64,000 nt of DNA from Pseudisothecium myosuroides. Lineage: Eukaryota; Streptophyta; Bryopsida; Hypnales; Lembophyllaceae. Within the stretch, counting starts at the first letter, position 1. The number at the start of each line of letters is the position of its first letter. Where the stretch lies: NCBI GenBank assembly GCA_951799445.1, contig CATOGU010000041.1, forward strand, positions 620,001 to 684,000. Reading direction: 5' to 3'. The translations under genes and the position numbers were made by a program. Under the pieces are notes generated by a model. It did no database searches. It was not told the DNA's origin and saw only the letters and a program-made list of their open reading frames with translations. Of the stretch, positions 21,596 through 33,225 are shown one piece after another.

Positions 21596-22099
21596 GACCA
21601 TTTTAGGGTTTGCAGGTTCGCAATTTTTAGCTGGTTTCCTTGTCTCACGATAAATTAGGGTTTCAGAGCCCAATGCCGTCCTGAATCTCAGATATCCATT
21701 CTCAGTACCTTCGAGTACCTCCGAGGTCTTCATTTGGTGTAGGATCCAACGGCTATCTGCTTGTTTTGAAATAATTATATAGCTCATTAGTTTCTCTGTC
21801 GTGCTTTTGCCTGAGAAAAATCCTAAATCTACTGTTCATCAAGTGAAGACCATTTTAGGGTTTGCAGGTTCGCAATTTTTAGCTGGTTTTCTTCTCTCAC
21901 GATAAATTAGGGTTTCAGAGCTCTATGCCATCCTGAATCTCAGATATTCATTATTAATCAATACCTTCGAGTACCTCCGAGGTCTCCATTTGGTCTAGGA
22001 TCCAACGACATTCTGCTTCTTTCGAAATAAATATGTAGCTCATTAGTTTCTCTGTCGTGCTTGTGCCTGAGAAAATTCCTAAATCTACTGTTCTTTGCG
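21596..22099. repeat. 252-bp tandem duplication, two copies
   Basis: Units start at about 21596 and 21848. They share gaccattttagggtttgcag, acgataaattagggtttcag, accttcgagtacctccgagg and ctcattagtttctctgtcgtg. Differences are scattered, including a short insertion in copy 2, so the duplication is not fresh. Each unit contains two TTAGGGTTT telo-box-like strings. It follows the pseudogene stop directly, so it may derive from a 3' UTR or neighbouring promoter. Confidence 0.75.
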
Positions 22100-23661
22100 A
22101 CTGTTGTGGGTCTTTAGGTTCTGATTATGTGATGACTACAAATGCAATTTATGTTAGTTATGTAGATCCTGTTTGCGTCAGTATAAGCGTTCTTTTAACA
22201 GGGATGAGTGTAGGGGACGGGATCAGGTCCTTCATAGCTTTCTTGTCTTCACCCTTGACTAGGTTTTCGTTGCCGTGCAACTCGGCATGCATTCTGGATG
22301 CTGTATCTCTCTGTGATGCACCCAAACGTATGCATCTGTATGCAATTTTAGGTCTAAGAGCATTCGTGTCATTTTGCAGAACACATGAGATATTGCATGG
22401 ACAGGAAACCTGTGTGTTTGCTGCCACAAACTGTGATGGAAGTATTTTGCGAGTGTCGGAGAACTGGCCGTGAGAGTTGATTACCAGTGATGCGATCTGA
22501 CTGAAGTCTTTATCCTATCTGGCCAAGACACGGTACACTTCAACTATTACCATGTTTTTGAGGTTTCTATTAGTGCAGGGCTCAAGGTATTTTCCACGTT
22601 ATAGTGGATGGATGTCACGTAAAGAGCACACATTTGCTGTTCTAGTGGGAGTAAGAGATGTTGGCGAACTTTCTGGACGTTGCTCAGGAGCTTCTCTCTT
22701 TTGAAATTGCTATCAAGGTAGAGGACAGCAATTGTGAGACTAGCCATCCTGTAGGAGTGTGATTTGTGGGAGCTCATTATAGAGCTGTGAGGAATGAACC
22801 TGTGTACTAGAGCCAAATCTATAGAGACGAATTTTCGGTCACTATGTATGAAACTCCTGTGAGGTTTCGTCGTTCTCTCTGTCCATGCAAAGGTAAGTGA
22901 TCATAGACATGTAGCCAAGGGATGAAGCAATTTGAGATTTGCTGTACTTCTGTTTTTCTCCATTCAAGTAATTATTTTGATTTGGACAGGCACGTACTGA
23001 AACTTAACAAGTTTTGTAAGTGGATTATGAGAAAAACTGCAACATGTGATGTGAGTGCAAAGTTAACGTTATAAGTACACACTTAGCTTCGGATTCTTCA
23101 TCTCGGTCTCTCCAGCTTATGCTGAGTGAAACTTCAGCCTAGTGAGAAGCATGTCACGGAGAGATTAAGCTTTGGACTTGAGGGGGTGTATTCAAGGTGG
23201 AAACAGCTAACTTAACCATAGGTACAATCAAAGAGAGTGGTTTGTTTTTTTCTAATGTTTTTGACTATTTGACCGTTTTAATTGTTATGATTCTCGTTGG
23301 TTGTGTCTTTTTATTTTGTTTCTATTGTTTGTTCTCATTTCAGAAGTCTAGAGACGTACGAGGGTCTGCAAGACATCGTTGAAAAATATCCGAAGACGGT
23401 GTGGACCCAGTTGGTTTGCTGCAATTTGGTCTTGGTTTAGGAATGATCAAACTTCTATGTATTTTGAATTTGTGTATGTGGTGCTTCTAAATACCCACCA
23501 TACTTGTTGTGAAGAGTTAGATGTATCCATTTTGTGCGTTTTGGTAGTCTGACCAGTTCTTTTTATTTTACGTCGCAAATTTTGCTCAGAAAATCAATAT
23601 GTACTTATTGTGCGTGATACTTGTTACCGTCTAAGGTAATTTTTGGCATGAATGTTTACAG
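22100..23661. other. Unassigned stretch upstream of LysM kinase exons
   Basis: No kinase N-lobe, transmembrane or LysM coding was found here. Frames such as 22057-22473 and 23197-23382 (hydrophobic) have no recognisable homology. It could contain introns of the kinase gene. Confidence 0.35.
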
Positions 23662-25093
23662 CTACTCGGGCTGCACTATCTTGGTTATCGAGGGTACAAG
23701 TTGCTCTAGACGCTGCACGAGGCTTGGAGTACATTCACGAGCACACGAGGTCTTCTTACATCCACCGGGACATCAAGTCCGCTAACATACTTCTGGATGA
23801 GCAGTACCATGCAAAGGTAACAACTGCACAGCTATGTCAGTTTTATTCCTTAAAACGAATCTTTTAGGTGACGACAAATTCGGAGTACTAACGGATTCGT
23901 AACTGGGTGAAGGTTGCAGATTTTGGTCTCACGAAACTCACTGAAACAAAAGTAGAAGGATACTCCGGGACAATGCCGACGAAGGTGGTCGGTACCTGGG
24001 GTTACATGGCGCCAGAGTAAGTTGGTTGGTGTACTCTACGTGTATCCACATGATTATACTAGAGTAATTTTCTGGAATCAGTAATAATCTGCCCTTCTTT
24101 GCATGCTGTGGTTAGTAACATGTTTGCAGAGCCCTTTTTTGCGCTCATATTTTGATTAATCAGCTTCAGGTTGATTTGCGTCAGTTTCTTGGTCAATTTC
24201 CTACCCCCAAGGTACAGCTTTAAATTTGGTGTCCCTGATATTTGGGCCACACCATGACACTCCCTATCGTTAAGCATCAGTTGGAGTGCAACGCGGAATT
24301 TTGCTGCAAACTAATATATACAAAAAGAGGACCTTCACACGTGGCGGGTATTGCATTCTTGCAGTTTCTGTTTGTGGTAACTGCTTTGCAAAATTCTGAA
24401 ATTGTGAGTTCAGGTATGCTCAATTTGTAGATGTGTCACCCATGCTTGACGTGTACGCATGTGGAATCGTTGGGTTGGAAATACTATCCGGAAGAGCGGC
24501 CATTTTACAGGGACCCTTGACTGAGGATACGTCATCCAGCACTGGGCGTCCAAGGGAGGAACAAAGAGCTTTAGTCAATTATGAGAGTCCCTCAGAACAG
24601 TTTGGTTTATGCTTCTGATGTAAGTGGAACTGATGCCAATTGCTGCAGGAATTCGAAGGCAAGTGATGACGACTGTTGACGTGGCATGTTTTTTAGTTGG
24701 AACCTGTATTGAGAGATCCAAACGGAAAAGACAAGCTACCAAAGTTTATGGATCGTGCACTGGACGATGATTACCCAGCAGATGCGGCCTGGAAGGTTAC
24801 GGTTTTCTCCCCTTTCCTCCGATCTTGTGATGTTTCGGCCTAAATACATATAGCTTGACTGAGTTCTTGTGAATCATTCGAATTGAAAGCCTTTTGTGTA
24901 GCCTATGCAATGTTTAAATCTTTGACACTGGCCGATGCAGATGGCACAACTAGCAGGAGCCTGCACACATGAGCTGCTGGATAAGCGACCCACCATGTGG
25001 AAGGCAGTGGTAGCAGTCATGACACTGTCGTCTACAACCTATAAATGGGAAGTTAATACTTTTCCGAACCATAGTGGTACGGCAAGTGGATGA
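23662..25093 (+). pseudogene. LysM receptor-like kinase (CERK1 type), C-lobe exons only
   Basis: Five exon-like pieces. 23662-23816 has GLEYIHEHT and the [13 protein letters not shown] catalytic loop. 23913-24015 has VADFGLTKL and [11 protein letters not shown]. 24414 to about 24590 has YAQFVDVSPMLDVYACGIV. 24697-24795 has LPKFMDRALDDDYP. 24941-25093 has MAQLAGACTHE, RPTMWKAVVAVMTLSSTT and a terminal TGA. Exons 1, 2, 4 and 5 have usable GT/AG borders; exon 3 has no clear donor before a stop at 24616. CERK1-type kinases perceive chitin or LysM ligands at the plasma membrane. LysM domains, TM and the ATP-binding N-lobe are absent upstream, so this is a truncated copy unless very long introns intervene. 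Confidence 0.65.
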
Positions 25094-26302
25094 TGAGAAG
25101 AGCAGCACCCTTAGGAAGCAAGGGAAACATGCAAATTCATCACATGGAGGAAGTCAATAAAGACATGTCGATGCTGGCTGCTGGCTTTTTCGAAACACAT
25201 GAGCCTATGACAGAAATATGCAGCTCTTAGACTACAGGTACCACCCTGCGCCTATAATGTGCTAACATGCAGACAGTGTATTGGAATGCGTAACGTGTTC
25301 AGTCACTGGAACTCTTGTTATGAAGTTGTCAGCAGAGTAGACATATCTGAAGCCGACATCCACAAAATGTTCAACCCGTTGGCATTGTTAGTAGTGATGA
25401 TATGAGAGATCTTGTAGGCAGTACTTTGAAATCTGAGACTTTCTCTTACAACGTCTAATAATTGCACATGTAGGGGATACTTACGTCAAGGTTTAGGAGA
25501 CTAGAGTCAACGCATTGGCTGGCTGAGACCAAAGGGATGCTCTGTTCTGGTTGACACGAAGTGATGTCCCGATATTGTTCCGAGCAAAATTCAGGGGATG
25601 AGAAGTCCACTTGAAATACTCAATGGAGAAAATTGGAGTATTTCTTGTTTACCTGAAGCAGGGGTGAAGGTGTTTCACAACATTGATAGTGTATGAAAAA
25701 TGTGTGTAGGCTGTCGACTCAGCCTGCTCCACGCACTTTCAACCTTTTTAGTTTAACTTTTCAATAGATTCTGACACTTTCGACATTTTCAACAGAACCT
25801 CTTGAGGCTTAAGCAGCTGAATTACAAGTTAGCCAAATGGTATGTTTTTCTTTCCCGACGGTGTTCCCTAACTTCCCTTGCTCTCTGGTCGAGGAGCCGT
25901 AAATGGGAGGAACCGTAAATGGGAGTGACGGGACAAATTAATGCATTTGTTTATAATATTCTTGAACAAAGTTGTTAGACCAAATAGTGCATGTAGTTTC
26001 TTGACATTTTGCACTATTGAAATACTTACCAAGACTACAGTGACTTTTGTCAATAGTTGCTGGGACAAATAATGGAGGAAGCAAGTAGAGGTTGAGCGCA
26101 GCAACAGTTGCCAGAGCCAGGGTTTAGGCAAAATTGGAAAGTATTGTAGCATAAAGAGAGTTGCATGCGCCTCCAGGTAGGTAAGGCAATCTAATTGTTA
26201 AGGCAACCTACATATAGTATTTGGTGGAACACACCTATGTTCTTGAAGATTCTGTCTTTGCACTTGAGATTTCTTTAAGGAATTGATATGTGCACATTGG
26301 GG
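25094..26302. other. 3' flank and unassigned DNA
   Basis: Probably includes the 3' UTR remnant of the kinase. No further ORF with support, and no repeat seen elsewhere in the window. Confidence 0.35.
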
Positions 26303-26655
26303 GTTGATACTTGCAACCCTCCCGGATAAATTTTAGGATTCTACCATCATAAAGCTGAATTTGAGAAATTTGAATTTAGTTTTGGACTTAGAGATCATGG
26401 TTTAGTCTTGAATCATAAAAAAAGTTGCAATTCAACAACACCCAATGAAAAAAGTTTTGTTTTTACAAACAAAAATAAAAGTAACACTTTTCCTTAGCTC
26501 AGCTTTTTCATTGAGTGTTGTTGAATTGCAACTTTTATTCATGATTCCAAACTAAAGCATGATCTCTAAGTCCAAATCTGAATTCAAAATTCTCACATTC
26601 ACGGTTTGATGGTAGAAATCTAAAACTTTCCCCGGGGGTGTGTGCAAATATCAAC
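26303..26655. mobile_element. Foldback MITE, GTTGATAC ends
   Basis: 353 bp with arms of about 150 bp (26303-26450 and 26505-26655). They match in inverse over blocks such as ttggacttagagatcatg and gttgcaattcaacaacac. Loop about 55 bp. Ends are GTTGATACTTGCA and TGCAAATATCAAC. Confidence 0.7.
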
Positions 26656-26668
26656 ACTAAGGAAGGTC

Positions 26669-26784
26669 CTGCGGTTTGAATTTACAGAACACACTTTATA
26701 TCCTAAACTTTTCAAAATAGATCCCCCAAGCGGCACTTAACAATGAGTTTCATTGAAAAACGGGCTTGGGCTTTAAGGGGCTAA
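26669..26784 (-). mobile_element. Family A head fragment with intact internal TTAA
   Basis: Contains atcccccaagcggcac, TTAA at 26737-26740, then caatgagtttcattg and a degraded terminus gggctttaaggggctaa. The same stretch in the element at 44303-46165 is interrupted at exactly this TTAA by another element. This is the unoccupied version of the target. Confidence 0.7.
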
Positions 26785-27929
26785 ACCCTAAAAAACAAAA
26801 ATCTGAAACAAATTTGGTGAAGAGGAAACTACACTACCTAACCCAACATTTCTTGGTTTGGGGATTATTTAAAACAAAACCTTGAATATGCTAAGTGGCC
26901 TGAACTTGGGTGGCCATGGGCGAGAAGACGACTGGTTCCGCGCCCACAGCATGCCAGGTAATCAATCGCTACTCCCACCTCCCTCGTATGTCTGGCTCAA
27001 ATCTCATCAAGCAATACCTCCCTCGTATGTCTAGCTCAAATCTCATCAAGCAAGACTTGCCTCACCTTGTCTTGTGCGTGTTTCGGAGCACAGGAAAATA
27101 AGGTCTGCCCTAACAAACCTAACCTAACTTAACCAACGCAACTTTGTTCTTGTTCAGAATGTTCAAATGAAGACGTCTCTATCAAGATACTAGTGTTGAT
27201 TGGGTCCCATTCTCTAGTGATCATATGCTCTGTTGGTGAGACTTTAGTAACACTTTCAGTGAGAGATAATAGATTTACAGAGAGCTCCTACCTAATGTAA
27301 AAGTAAAAGCAAGCAAGACGTTCCAGGTGGATCCACTTATCAAGTACCAATTGAAATGCAATCTGCACAAGGAAAAGCTCTTGCTATTTGTTGGTTATTA
27401 GGAGCATCTAAAAAATGCTTAGGGCGAAATATGCGCTTAGGGCGAAATATGGCTTTTAAATGAAGTTACGAAATGATAGATGCTGTTAGAGATAATGGCG
27501 ATGCAGTAGGAATTTTTTTTACTTGTTTTTGGGCGAAGCCTTATGTTTTTCTGAGCTTTTGTGATTGCAGCTGCTGGGAGGCCTTACGATCGCACGGAGT
27601 CAGCACCTCCGCCATATGCTCGGACCCTATGAGCATGTAATTCAACAATTTAATGCTATATTTTTCTATTCAAGTGGTCTATCATTCATTCAATCACATT
27701 ATTACCCCATTTTCAAATCCTATGGTCACTTTTTTTAGATGTAATTTTCCAAGCTTTGGTGGCCAATAAACTCCCTATTTTCTTCTAAACTCAAAAACAA
27801 CTTGAGACGCTCAGGGATTAAGAGTTAACCCCAAAACTCAACCCCAGAATCACAACTAATCATATTTATCGATACAGTGCCCTCTCGACACCTCCTATAG
27901 TCTTTTAGGATACATAGACTATGTTAGTA
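26785..27929. other. Unassigned; short tandem duplication at 26975-27060
   Basis: A roughly 39-bp unit (ctccctcgtatgtctggctc...atcaagcaa) is present twice. A degenerate end resembling family E/F (gacgctcagggattaag) is at 27806-27822. No gene recognised. Confidence 0.4.
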
Positions 27930-28250
27930 TTAACTAGTATTAACTGAATAAAAATATGGTATAACTATTATACTATAATTATACATATAGTATATATACT
28001 ATAATATAATATAGTATATACTATTATACTATATTATACATAATACATATAGTATATTAAGACTATTGTATGTATAACTATATATATTATGATAATATTA
28101 TCATAATATATTATATAGTTACTATAGTTTATGATACTATCTAACATATACATATATATAATATACTATATTATATACATATAACATATACTATTATACT
28201 ATATATTAACTATATTATATATATTCCATATGTAATAGTTATAGATGCTC
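27930..28250. repeat. TA-rich simple-sequence tract
   Basis: Roughly 300 bp made almost entirely of tatact, atata and tatatta strings with many self-complementary stretches. It abuts the TTAA element that follows. Such tracts are replication-slippage prone. Confidence 0.8.
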
Positions 28251-28482
28251 TTAACCCCTGAAGGGCCTGAACGCCCTTTGTGGCCGTATGTACGCTTGTA
28301 TATACAAACGTATTTGAACTACTTTGAAGGCTTTTCAAAAAAAATTATGCACTTATCATCATACAACCCTTCAATATGTATGGTTGTAACACTTAATTTC
28401 TTGCTGATTCAAACTTCTGAATAGTGATTGTAACTGTAATTGGTACCGTGTCTCCAGAGCCCAAGGGCCCTTCAGGGGTTAA
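28251..28482 (+). mobile_element. TTAA element, family D copy 2
   Basis: 232 bp. TTAACCCCTGAAGGGCC is at the left and GGGCCCTTCAGGGGTTAA at the right. It matches copy 1 (2676-2906) across its length with scattered changes. Non-coding. Confidence 0.8.
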
Positions 28483-29716
28483 GGGAAGGGAGAATTTTGA
28501 GCTCCACCGTATCCACATCAAAGATTTTTGGATTTTTTTGGCAATGCTACAAGCTCTTAATCACGCTATTCTCCAGGTTTTTTGCATTCACATTACAACT
28601 ATAGGCGCCCTGCGTTTTTCCACCACTCGTCTGCATCCCAAAATGTTCTCCTCCAACACGTAGCTGTTCAGTGTCAACACGTCCTGCTGGCTTGCTTAAA
28701 GCACCTCATCTGTGCGAACACCCACACACACCCCACTTCAGTTTAATGCAAACAAATCAAGGAAGGCCCAGCTGAGAAACAGCAGCAGCTACTGACCAAG
28801 AACCTAATCTCTACTGTTCCGGCGTTTTCGAAACCCCAAGAGCTCATCACAAGTCTTCCTTCAGGACTTCGCCAGCTGATTCTAGTTCCGATCAGGACGC
28901 CATGTCCAGTGAAGAATCGCAGCAACACACGAACCAACTCTGCAAGCCAACGACAACAGGCATGTCCATAGCCATTTCTGCAACCCAAAGACATGAAACT
29001 TCGACAACGACAGGCCCCAAGAGTGGCATGGGATGCTAGTTACCGAGCGTTCCTTGACGGTATCTCCTGCTTCAGAACAAGCGAACAAAATTGGTTTGTG
29101 TACGACGTCGGCGTACGCGCCACGGCAAATGACGCATTCACACAGTTTCATGTACCACCAGACTAGAACCCCCTGCCTCTGATACTGAAAGAAGCCTTTA
29201 ATGCGAGTGTGACCTCTTCAGGCAAACACCTTATTGGCTGGAAACTACAGAACTGCATCAAAAGTTAGCAATTTCAGGTACAGCAGACAGAGTTGTACAG
29301 GCACGCGGCAGGGTGGGCATAGCTCAAGTACTGACGCCGTTTCTGAAGAGAAGCAAAAGATCAGGGAGACAACTTTTAAATCAACATACTCATTAGAAGG
29401 GGGAAATGCCTGTCAGTGCAAGTGTGCATGCCTTGGGAAGAACTGCTGCTCTCTCATTCGGCGATACGAGATTGAATACTTTAAACTAAGTTAAGTACAC
29501 ACTCAGACACCATCTGCCGCGTGGAGGCACTGAGGCAGTCGACTGTGTTTGGGAGAGGGCACCCTCTCCGATCATTTGCGCTTGCTCGGGGCAGGTATCT
29601 GAGGACTATCAGTATTTTATTGTGAGACAAGGCATCTGATTGATTCGGGGGGGGGGAATACCAGCAGGTTCAGGCAAGGAAAGAATTTAAAAAAGAATAG
29701 CATGAAATTAATGAAG
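28483..29716. other. Unassigned mixed-composition stretch
   Basis: GC content is higher than the surroundings. Frames on both strands (28743-29151 minus, 29234-29494 plus) have no known domain. A G10 run is at 29647-29656. It may be part of the gene-fragment cluster to the right. Confidence 0.3.
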
Positions 29717-30250
29717 TTGTCCGTACCAGTTCTGAGTCGGTCGTTCGCCGCCCAGGGAAGAGGGGCGGTTTTGACGCCGCCCGCTCTGCGCCCGTCGCCC
29801 GGTCGGCACGCGGAGGTCCGCCCTCACCGCGCGAGCAGCTCAGGCAGACCTCCGACAGCCTACGGGGTCCCGGCGCAGACCCCTGGGCCCGACCCTCAGA
29901 GCCAATCCTTTTCCTGAAGTTACGGATCTGTTTTGCCGACTTCCCTTACCTACATTGTTCTATCGACTAGAGGCTGTTCACCTTGGAGACCTAATGCGGT
30001 TATGAGTACGACCGGGCGTGATCAGTAGTCGCTCCTCCCAATTTTCATGGGCCGCCGAGGGCGCACCTGACGCCGCAAGAGGTGCGGCGCTTTACCGGCC
30101 GCTGGACCCTATCTCCGGGTGATCCGATTCCAGGGTGGGCGGGCCGTTAAAAAGAAAAGAGAACTCTTCCAGGGGCCCTCGCCGGCGTCTCGGGATTCGG
30201 CCGCGTCGCCGCCAGCTGCCACGGCCCGGTTCGGGAATATTGACCCGATC
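29717..30250 (-). pseudogene. Partial 26S (LSU) rRNA fragment
   Basis: The reverse complement reads as the central LSU region. It contains GGTCGTACTCATAACCGCAT, GGTCTCCAAGGTGAACAGCC, GGGAAGTCGGCAAAACAG, AAAAGGATTGGCTCTGAGGG and finally CTCAGAACTGGTACGGACAA. Changes from the usual plant sequence include transitions at normally invariant sites. Only about 530 bp is present, and no 18S, 5.8S or ITS. It breaks exactly after GGACAA at 29717. This is a dispersed rDNA fragment, not a functional gene. Protein frames predicted across it are spurious. Confidence 0.8.
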
Positions 30251-30460
30251 CCCAGCATCGCCTGCACCATCGATCGACCACGTCAGTCCACAGGATCCAT
30301 GCACTCGTCACCAAATCTCTCCCATCCGTGTTTGACGAATCACAGGGGCTCACGGACAATGGGCGCCGACTCAATCCACAGCGGGATCCACAAGCGACAG
30401 GATGTAGCGCTCTACCAAACGAGTGCAAGCGATGGTGGTGGCGGCGTGGACTAAGCTTAC

Positions 30461-30649
30461 CAGGCGGCAGTTGATGGTTTCCGGCGCCGCGCCATCGAAA
30501 GCGAACACGCTTGTGAAGCTCAAGTCGCCGGTCTCGGGCCTCCTGTCGAGCTCCGGGCGGGGGTAGAAGGACCCGGACGCACTGGGCTCCGTGCCGAGCA
30601 CCGACTTCTTCTCCGACTCGTTCGTTGCCGCCGCCAAATATGGAGAATA
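30461..30649 (-). pseudogene. ELIP (early light-induced protein) single exon
   Basis: Exon between acceptor gggatgcag and donor ctg|gtaagc. It encodes a Glu/Ser/Pro-rich leader and then GDLSFTSVFAFDGAAPETIN, CRL. This is the start of the ELIP chlorophyll-binding helix, where the family has FSGPAPERINGRLAM. Gly of NGR is Cys here. Helices 2 and 3 expected after the intron are not found downstream on this strand, so this is an isolated exon. ELIPs are thylakoid LHC relatives that protect against light and desiccation stress. Confidence 0.55.
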
Positions 30650-31571
30650 CTGCATCCCTCTTGTAGCAGAGCAGGTTCAGTACCTTCAAGTAAAATTCCA
30701 TTCTCAGCTCCGTATTATAGATCCTGTACCCAATCTTGTTGTAATTGCCAGACTTCATGTACCGATCGATTGATGGAGCATGGAACTCAGGAGGAATCAG
30801 TCTTGGTTTGATGCGAGAGTTCTTCTGGATGAGGAAAATCAATTGAAGACTAGCCCTAGATTTCGCGGTTCTCTCAGGAAGATCTTCTAATCGCTCGTTT
30901 GGAGAAGGATGATAAATGGAACTATGCACAGTGAAAGCGCCATCCTCCATGCTACGTGCCCATTGTATCAATGGGGTCATGCCCTTCATGTCCTCAATGG
31001 CATGACCCTCATAGCGTGTCCCCCGGGCATGGTGGAGGATGTATAGGCATGATGGGGATGCATGGGCATGGTGGGTATGCATGGGCATGTTGAGAGATGC
31101 ATGGGCATGTTGAGAGATGCATGGGCATGGTGGGGATGCACCACTGCAAAAATGATGCCACCAGATGCACTGAAGCACAACTTAACATCATACAAGGTTG
31201 TTTCATGCAATGGTCTTCAATGAAGCTTTTTGAATGCTTTCGGTTCAAACCTCTGGCGTGATCTTGTGTCGTAGTATCAAAAATGATAAGAGATAGGCTG
31301 TTATCTGATTTGACGCTAGCCAGCGTGGCCAGGTGCGGTTCTTTGGCAGAGCAGTTTTGAGGGGAAACGAGCGTGTGATCTGTCATGAGGCAAGCGTGAG
31401 TTCATTAGTTTTGGTAGGAGATGAGGTTCTTGGGTTGCAGTTTGTCCACTCTAAGAAATGAGAACATGCAACCATTTTGTGGAGGACCTCAGCCTCCATG
31501 GCACGGAGGTGGTGACTGGGGTACCTCAAAAGTGGCCGCCATCACTGTAGAGGACCGGAGACTTTCCCAGC
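30650..31571 (-). other. Unassigned, with GCATGGGCAT minisatellite
   Basis: A minus-strand open frame continues from 31178 toward the ELIP exon without recognisable similarity. The interval 31025-31140 holds about five degenerate 20-bp units containing gcatgggcatg, which code for CPCIS/PMHTH-like repeats. I treat that frame as incidental. Confidence 0.4.
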
Positions 31572-32284
31572 AGCCCTGTTAGCAGCTCCCGGACGGCACT
31601 CAAGCCGTCGGCGGCGGCCGAAACGCCTTCACGATCGAGTACGTCCCCGCGAACGGCCGCGGTCAATTCTACCTCGAGCTGCTCTCAGACGTAAGCATTT
31701 CTCCATCTCTACCACAATCGTGAGCGAAATGTGAGCCCATTGGGCAGATTGCAGTGAACGGTCACAGTCGTTAGAAAATCATATTTTGTAGTGTGGGTAT
31801 TGTGCCGTTCAACTGCCACAGAGCTCTGAATATTTCGACTCACTTGTATAGATGTGAGGTTTTGCTGTGGACAAGCTGAGAGAAGTGCGCCAGAATCGTT
31901 GAACTCCACCGTTTTAAGAGGCATGACGATGTGCACTTATTCTCGATCTGAACATTGCTTTGAGTGCAGACCAACGATGAGCAAAACGACAACCTGTACC
32001 CGTTTGTGCATCTGCTCCCAGACAACAACCTCTTCATCTTCGCCAACAAGGACTCAATCCTGTACAACTGGCAAGACAACTACGTCGTGAAGACGTTCCC
32101 CACCATCCCGGGCGACGAGCCTCGCAACTACCCCTCCGCGGGTAGCTCCATGCTCCTGCCCCTGCTGTCGTCCTCCGGATTCCAATCTTGCGAGGTTCTC
32201 ATCTGCGGAGGCGCGGCACCAGGCGCGTTCGGGAACTTCAAAAATGGCTTGCAAATTTTGGGAACAATCCAACACGGAAGATAG
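31572..32284 (+). pseudogene. Glyoxal/galactose oxidase-type (GLOX) N-terminal exons
   Basis: Exon 1 ends at 31690 and encodes QLPDGTQAVGGGRNAFTIEY then VPANGRGQFYLELLSD. A 279-bp intron follows (gtaagc...gtgcag). Exon 2 from 31970 encodes TNDEQNDNLYPFVHLLPDNN, NLFIFANKDSILYN, FPTIPGDEPRNYPSAGSS and VLICGGAAPGAF. This matches the propeller start of plant glyoxal-oxidase-like aldehyde oxidases, copper radical enzymes of the cell wall. Similarity stops after APGAF and a stop follows at 32282. The Tyr/Cys and His copper ligands, expected further downstream, are missing. Truncated at both ends. Confidence 0.7.
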
Positions 32285-32499
32285 GAGATTATAACATTTG
32301 ATCAAACAACATGTGATGACAAAATCTCCCTTCTTGGTAGGTAGTTGCAATTTGATGATTTTTACAAAATTCCATAAGCCCCGGATTCATCTCAAATTGT
32401 GTGAGCAACAAGATTAGATGTGAATGCACACACTTGTAAATTATTGAAGATTGCACTTTTTTTTATGTCAAGTTGTAGGGCTTCAAAATAGCTATTGCA

Positions 32500-32955
32500 C
32501 AGAAAACAATGACCAACAAGCTCGAGGGGCTCATTCCGGGTACTCTCGTGGACAGACGATTCGAGAATCGCTCCGGGTTTGACGCGAGCAGCTTCCAGAA
32601 CAACACGAGCCTCTGTGGACGTCCGCTGAAGAACAAGTGCAAGAAGGTACCATCCGGCTCGAAGGGCGCCGGCGCGGGAGTGATAGTGGGAGGCGCTGTA
32701 GGAAGCGCGGTTGCCGTTCTCGCCATTGGCGCGATCATCTTCTGTTACATCGTTCGCAGGACGAACCAAAGGAGCGCGCTTCTGCGCGATGAGAGTAAGT
32801 GGGCATCGCAAATCAAAGCGCCGAAGACCGTCATCGTCGCCATGTTCGAGAAGCCGCTGGTGAAAATTAGGTTAAGTGACCTAATGGACGCCACGAACGG
32901 ATTCAGCAAGGACAACATCGTAAGCTTGGGGCGATCGGGAGTGATTTACCCCTAA
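32500..32955 (+). pseudogene. BIR/NIK-type LRR receptor-like kinase fragment
   Basis: The frame starts inside the last LRR (NKLEGLIPGTL). Next is SFQNNTSLCGRPLKNKC, the LRR C-cap, then a Gly/Ala/Val-rich transmembrane helix (about residues 60-85). The juxtamembrane part is IRLSDLMDATNGFSKDNIVS, then LGRSGVIYP and a stop in the glycine-rich loop. This is the arrangement of BAK1-interacting (BIR) pseudokinases at the plasma membrane. Extracellular LRRs and nearly the whole kinase domain are absent. It lies 215 bp after the GLOX piece, same strand. Confidence 0.7.
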
Positions 32956-33225
32956 TGCCAGCGTCCGAGGATGTCAAAAATCTTGACGCTTTTGTTATTA
33001 GTGACTGAAGCTCGTGCAGTTGCAGCTTTGCTCTTTCTAAGCTTGTCTATTGCTGAATCAATCCAAGCTATCCATGTTTTGTTCATGGTGTCAAACCACA
33101 TTGTTCATAAATTATTCACAATGTCAAAGTAGACTCTTGGGTGGATCACTCTGAGTGTTCACCATTTTTTACAAGGCAAACAAGTTTGTAAACCCATCTA
33201 GCTAGCTATATGAAGACTAAATATC
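32956..33225. other. Unassigned spacer
   Basis: AT-rich, no feature seen. Confidence 0.3.

Noticed and set aside
29720..30240. Functional rRNA gene
   Set aside because: Only part of the LSU, broken at a conserved core and carrying changes at fixed sites.
30147..31178. 343-codon minus-strand ORF
   Set aside because: Runs through a minisatellite, the ELIP exon in the wrong frame and part of the LSU rRNA fragment; not a single protein.
32956..33225. Possible Helitron 3' end (ctagctagctata near 33200)
   Set aside because: No defining CTRR-hairpin arrangement or matching 5' TC end could be fixed.
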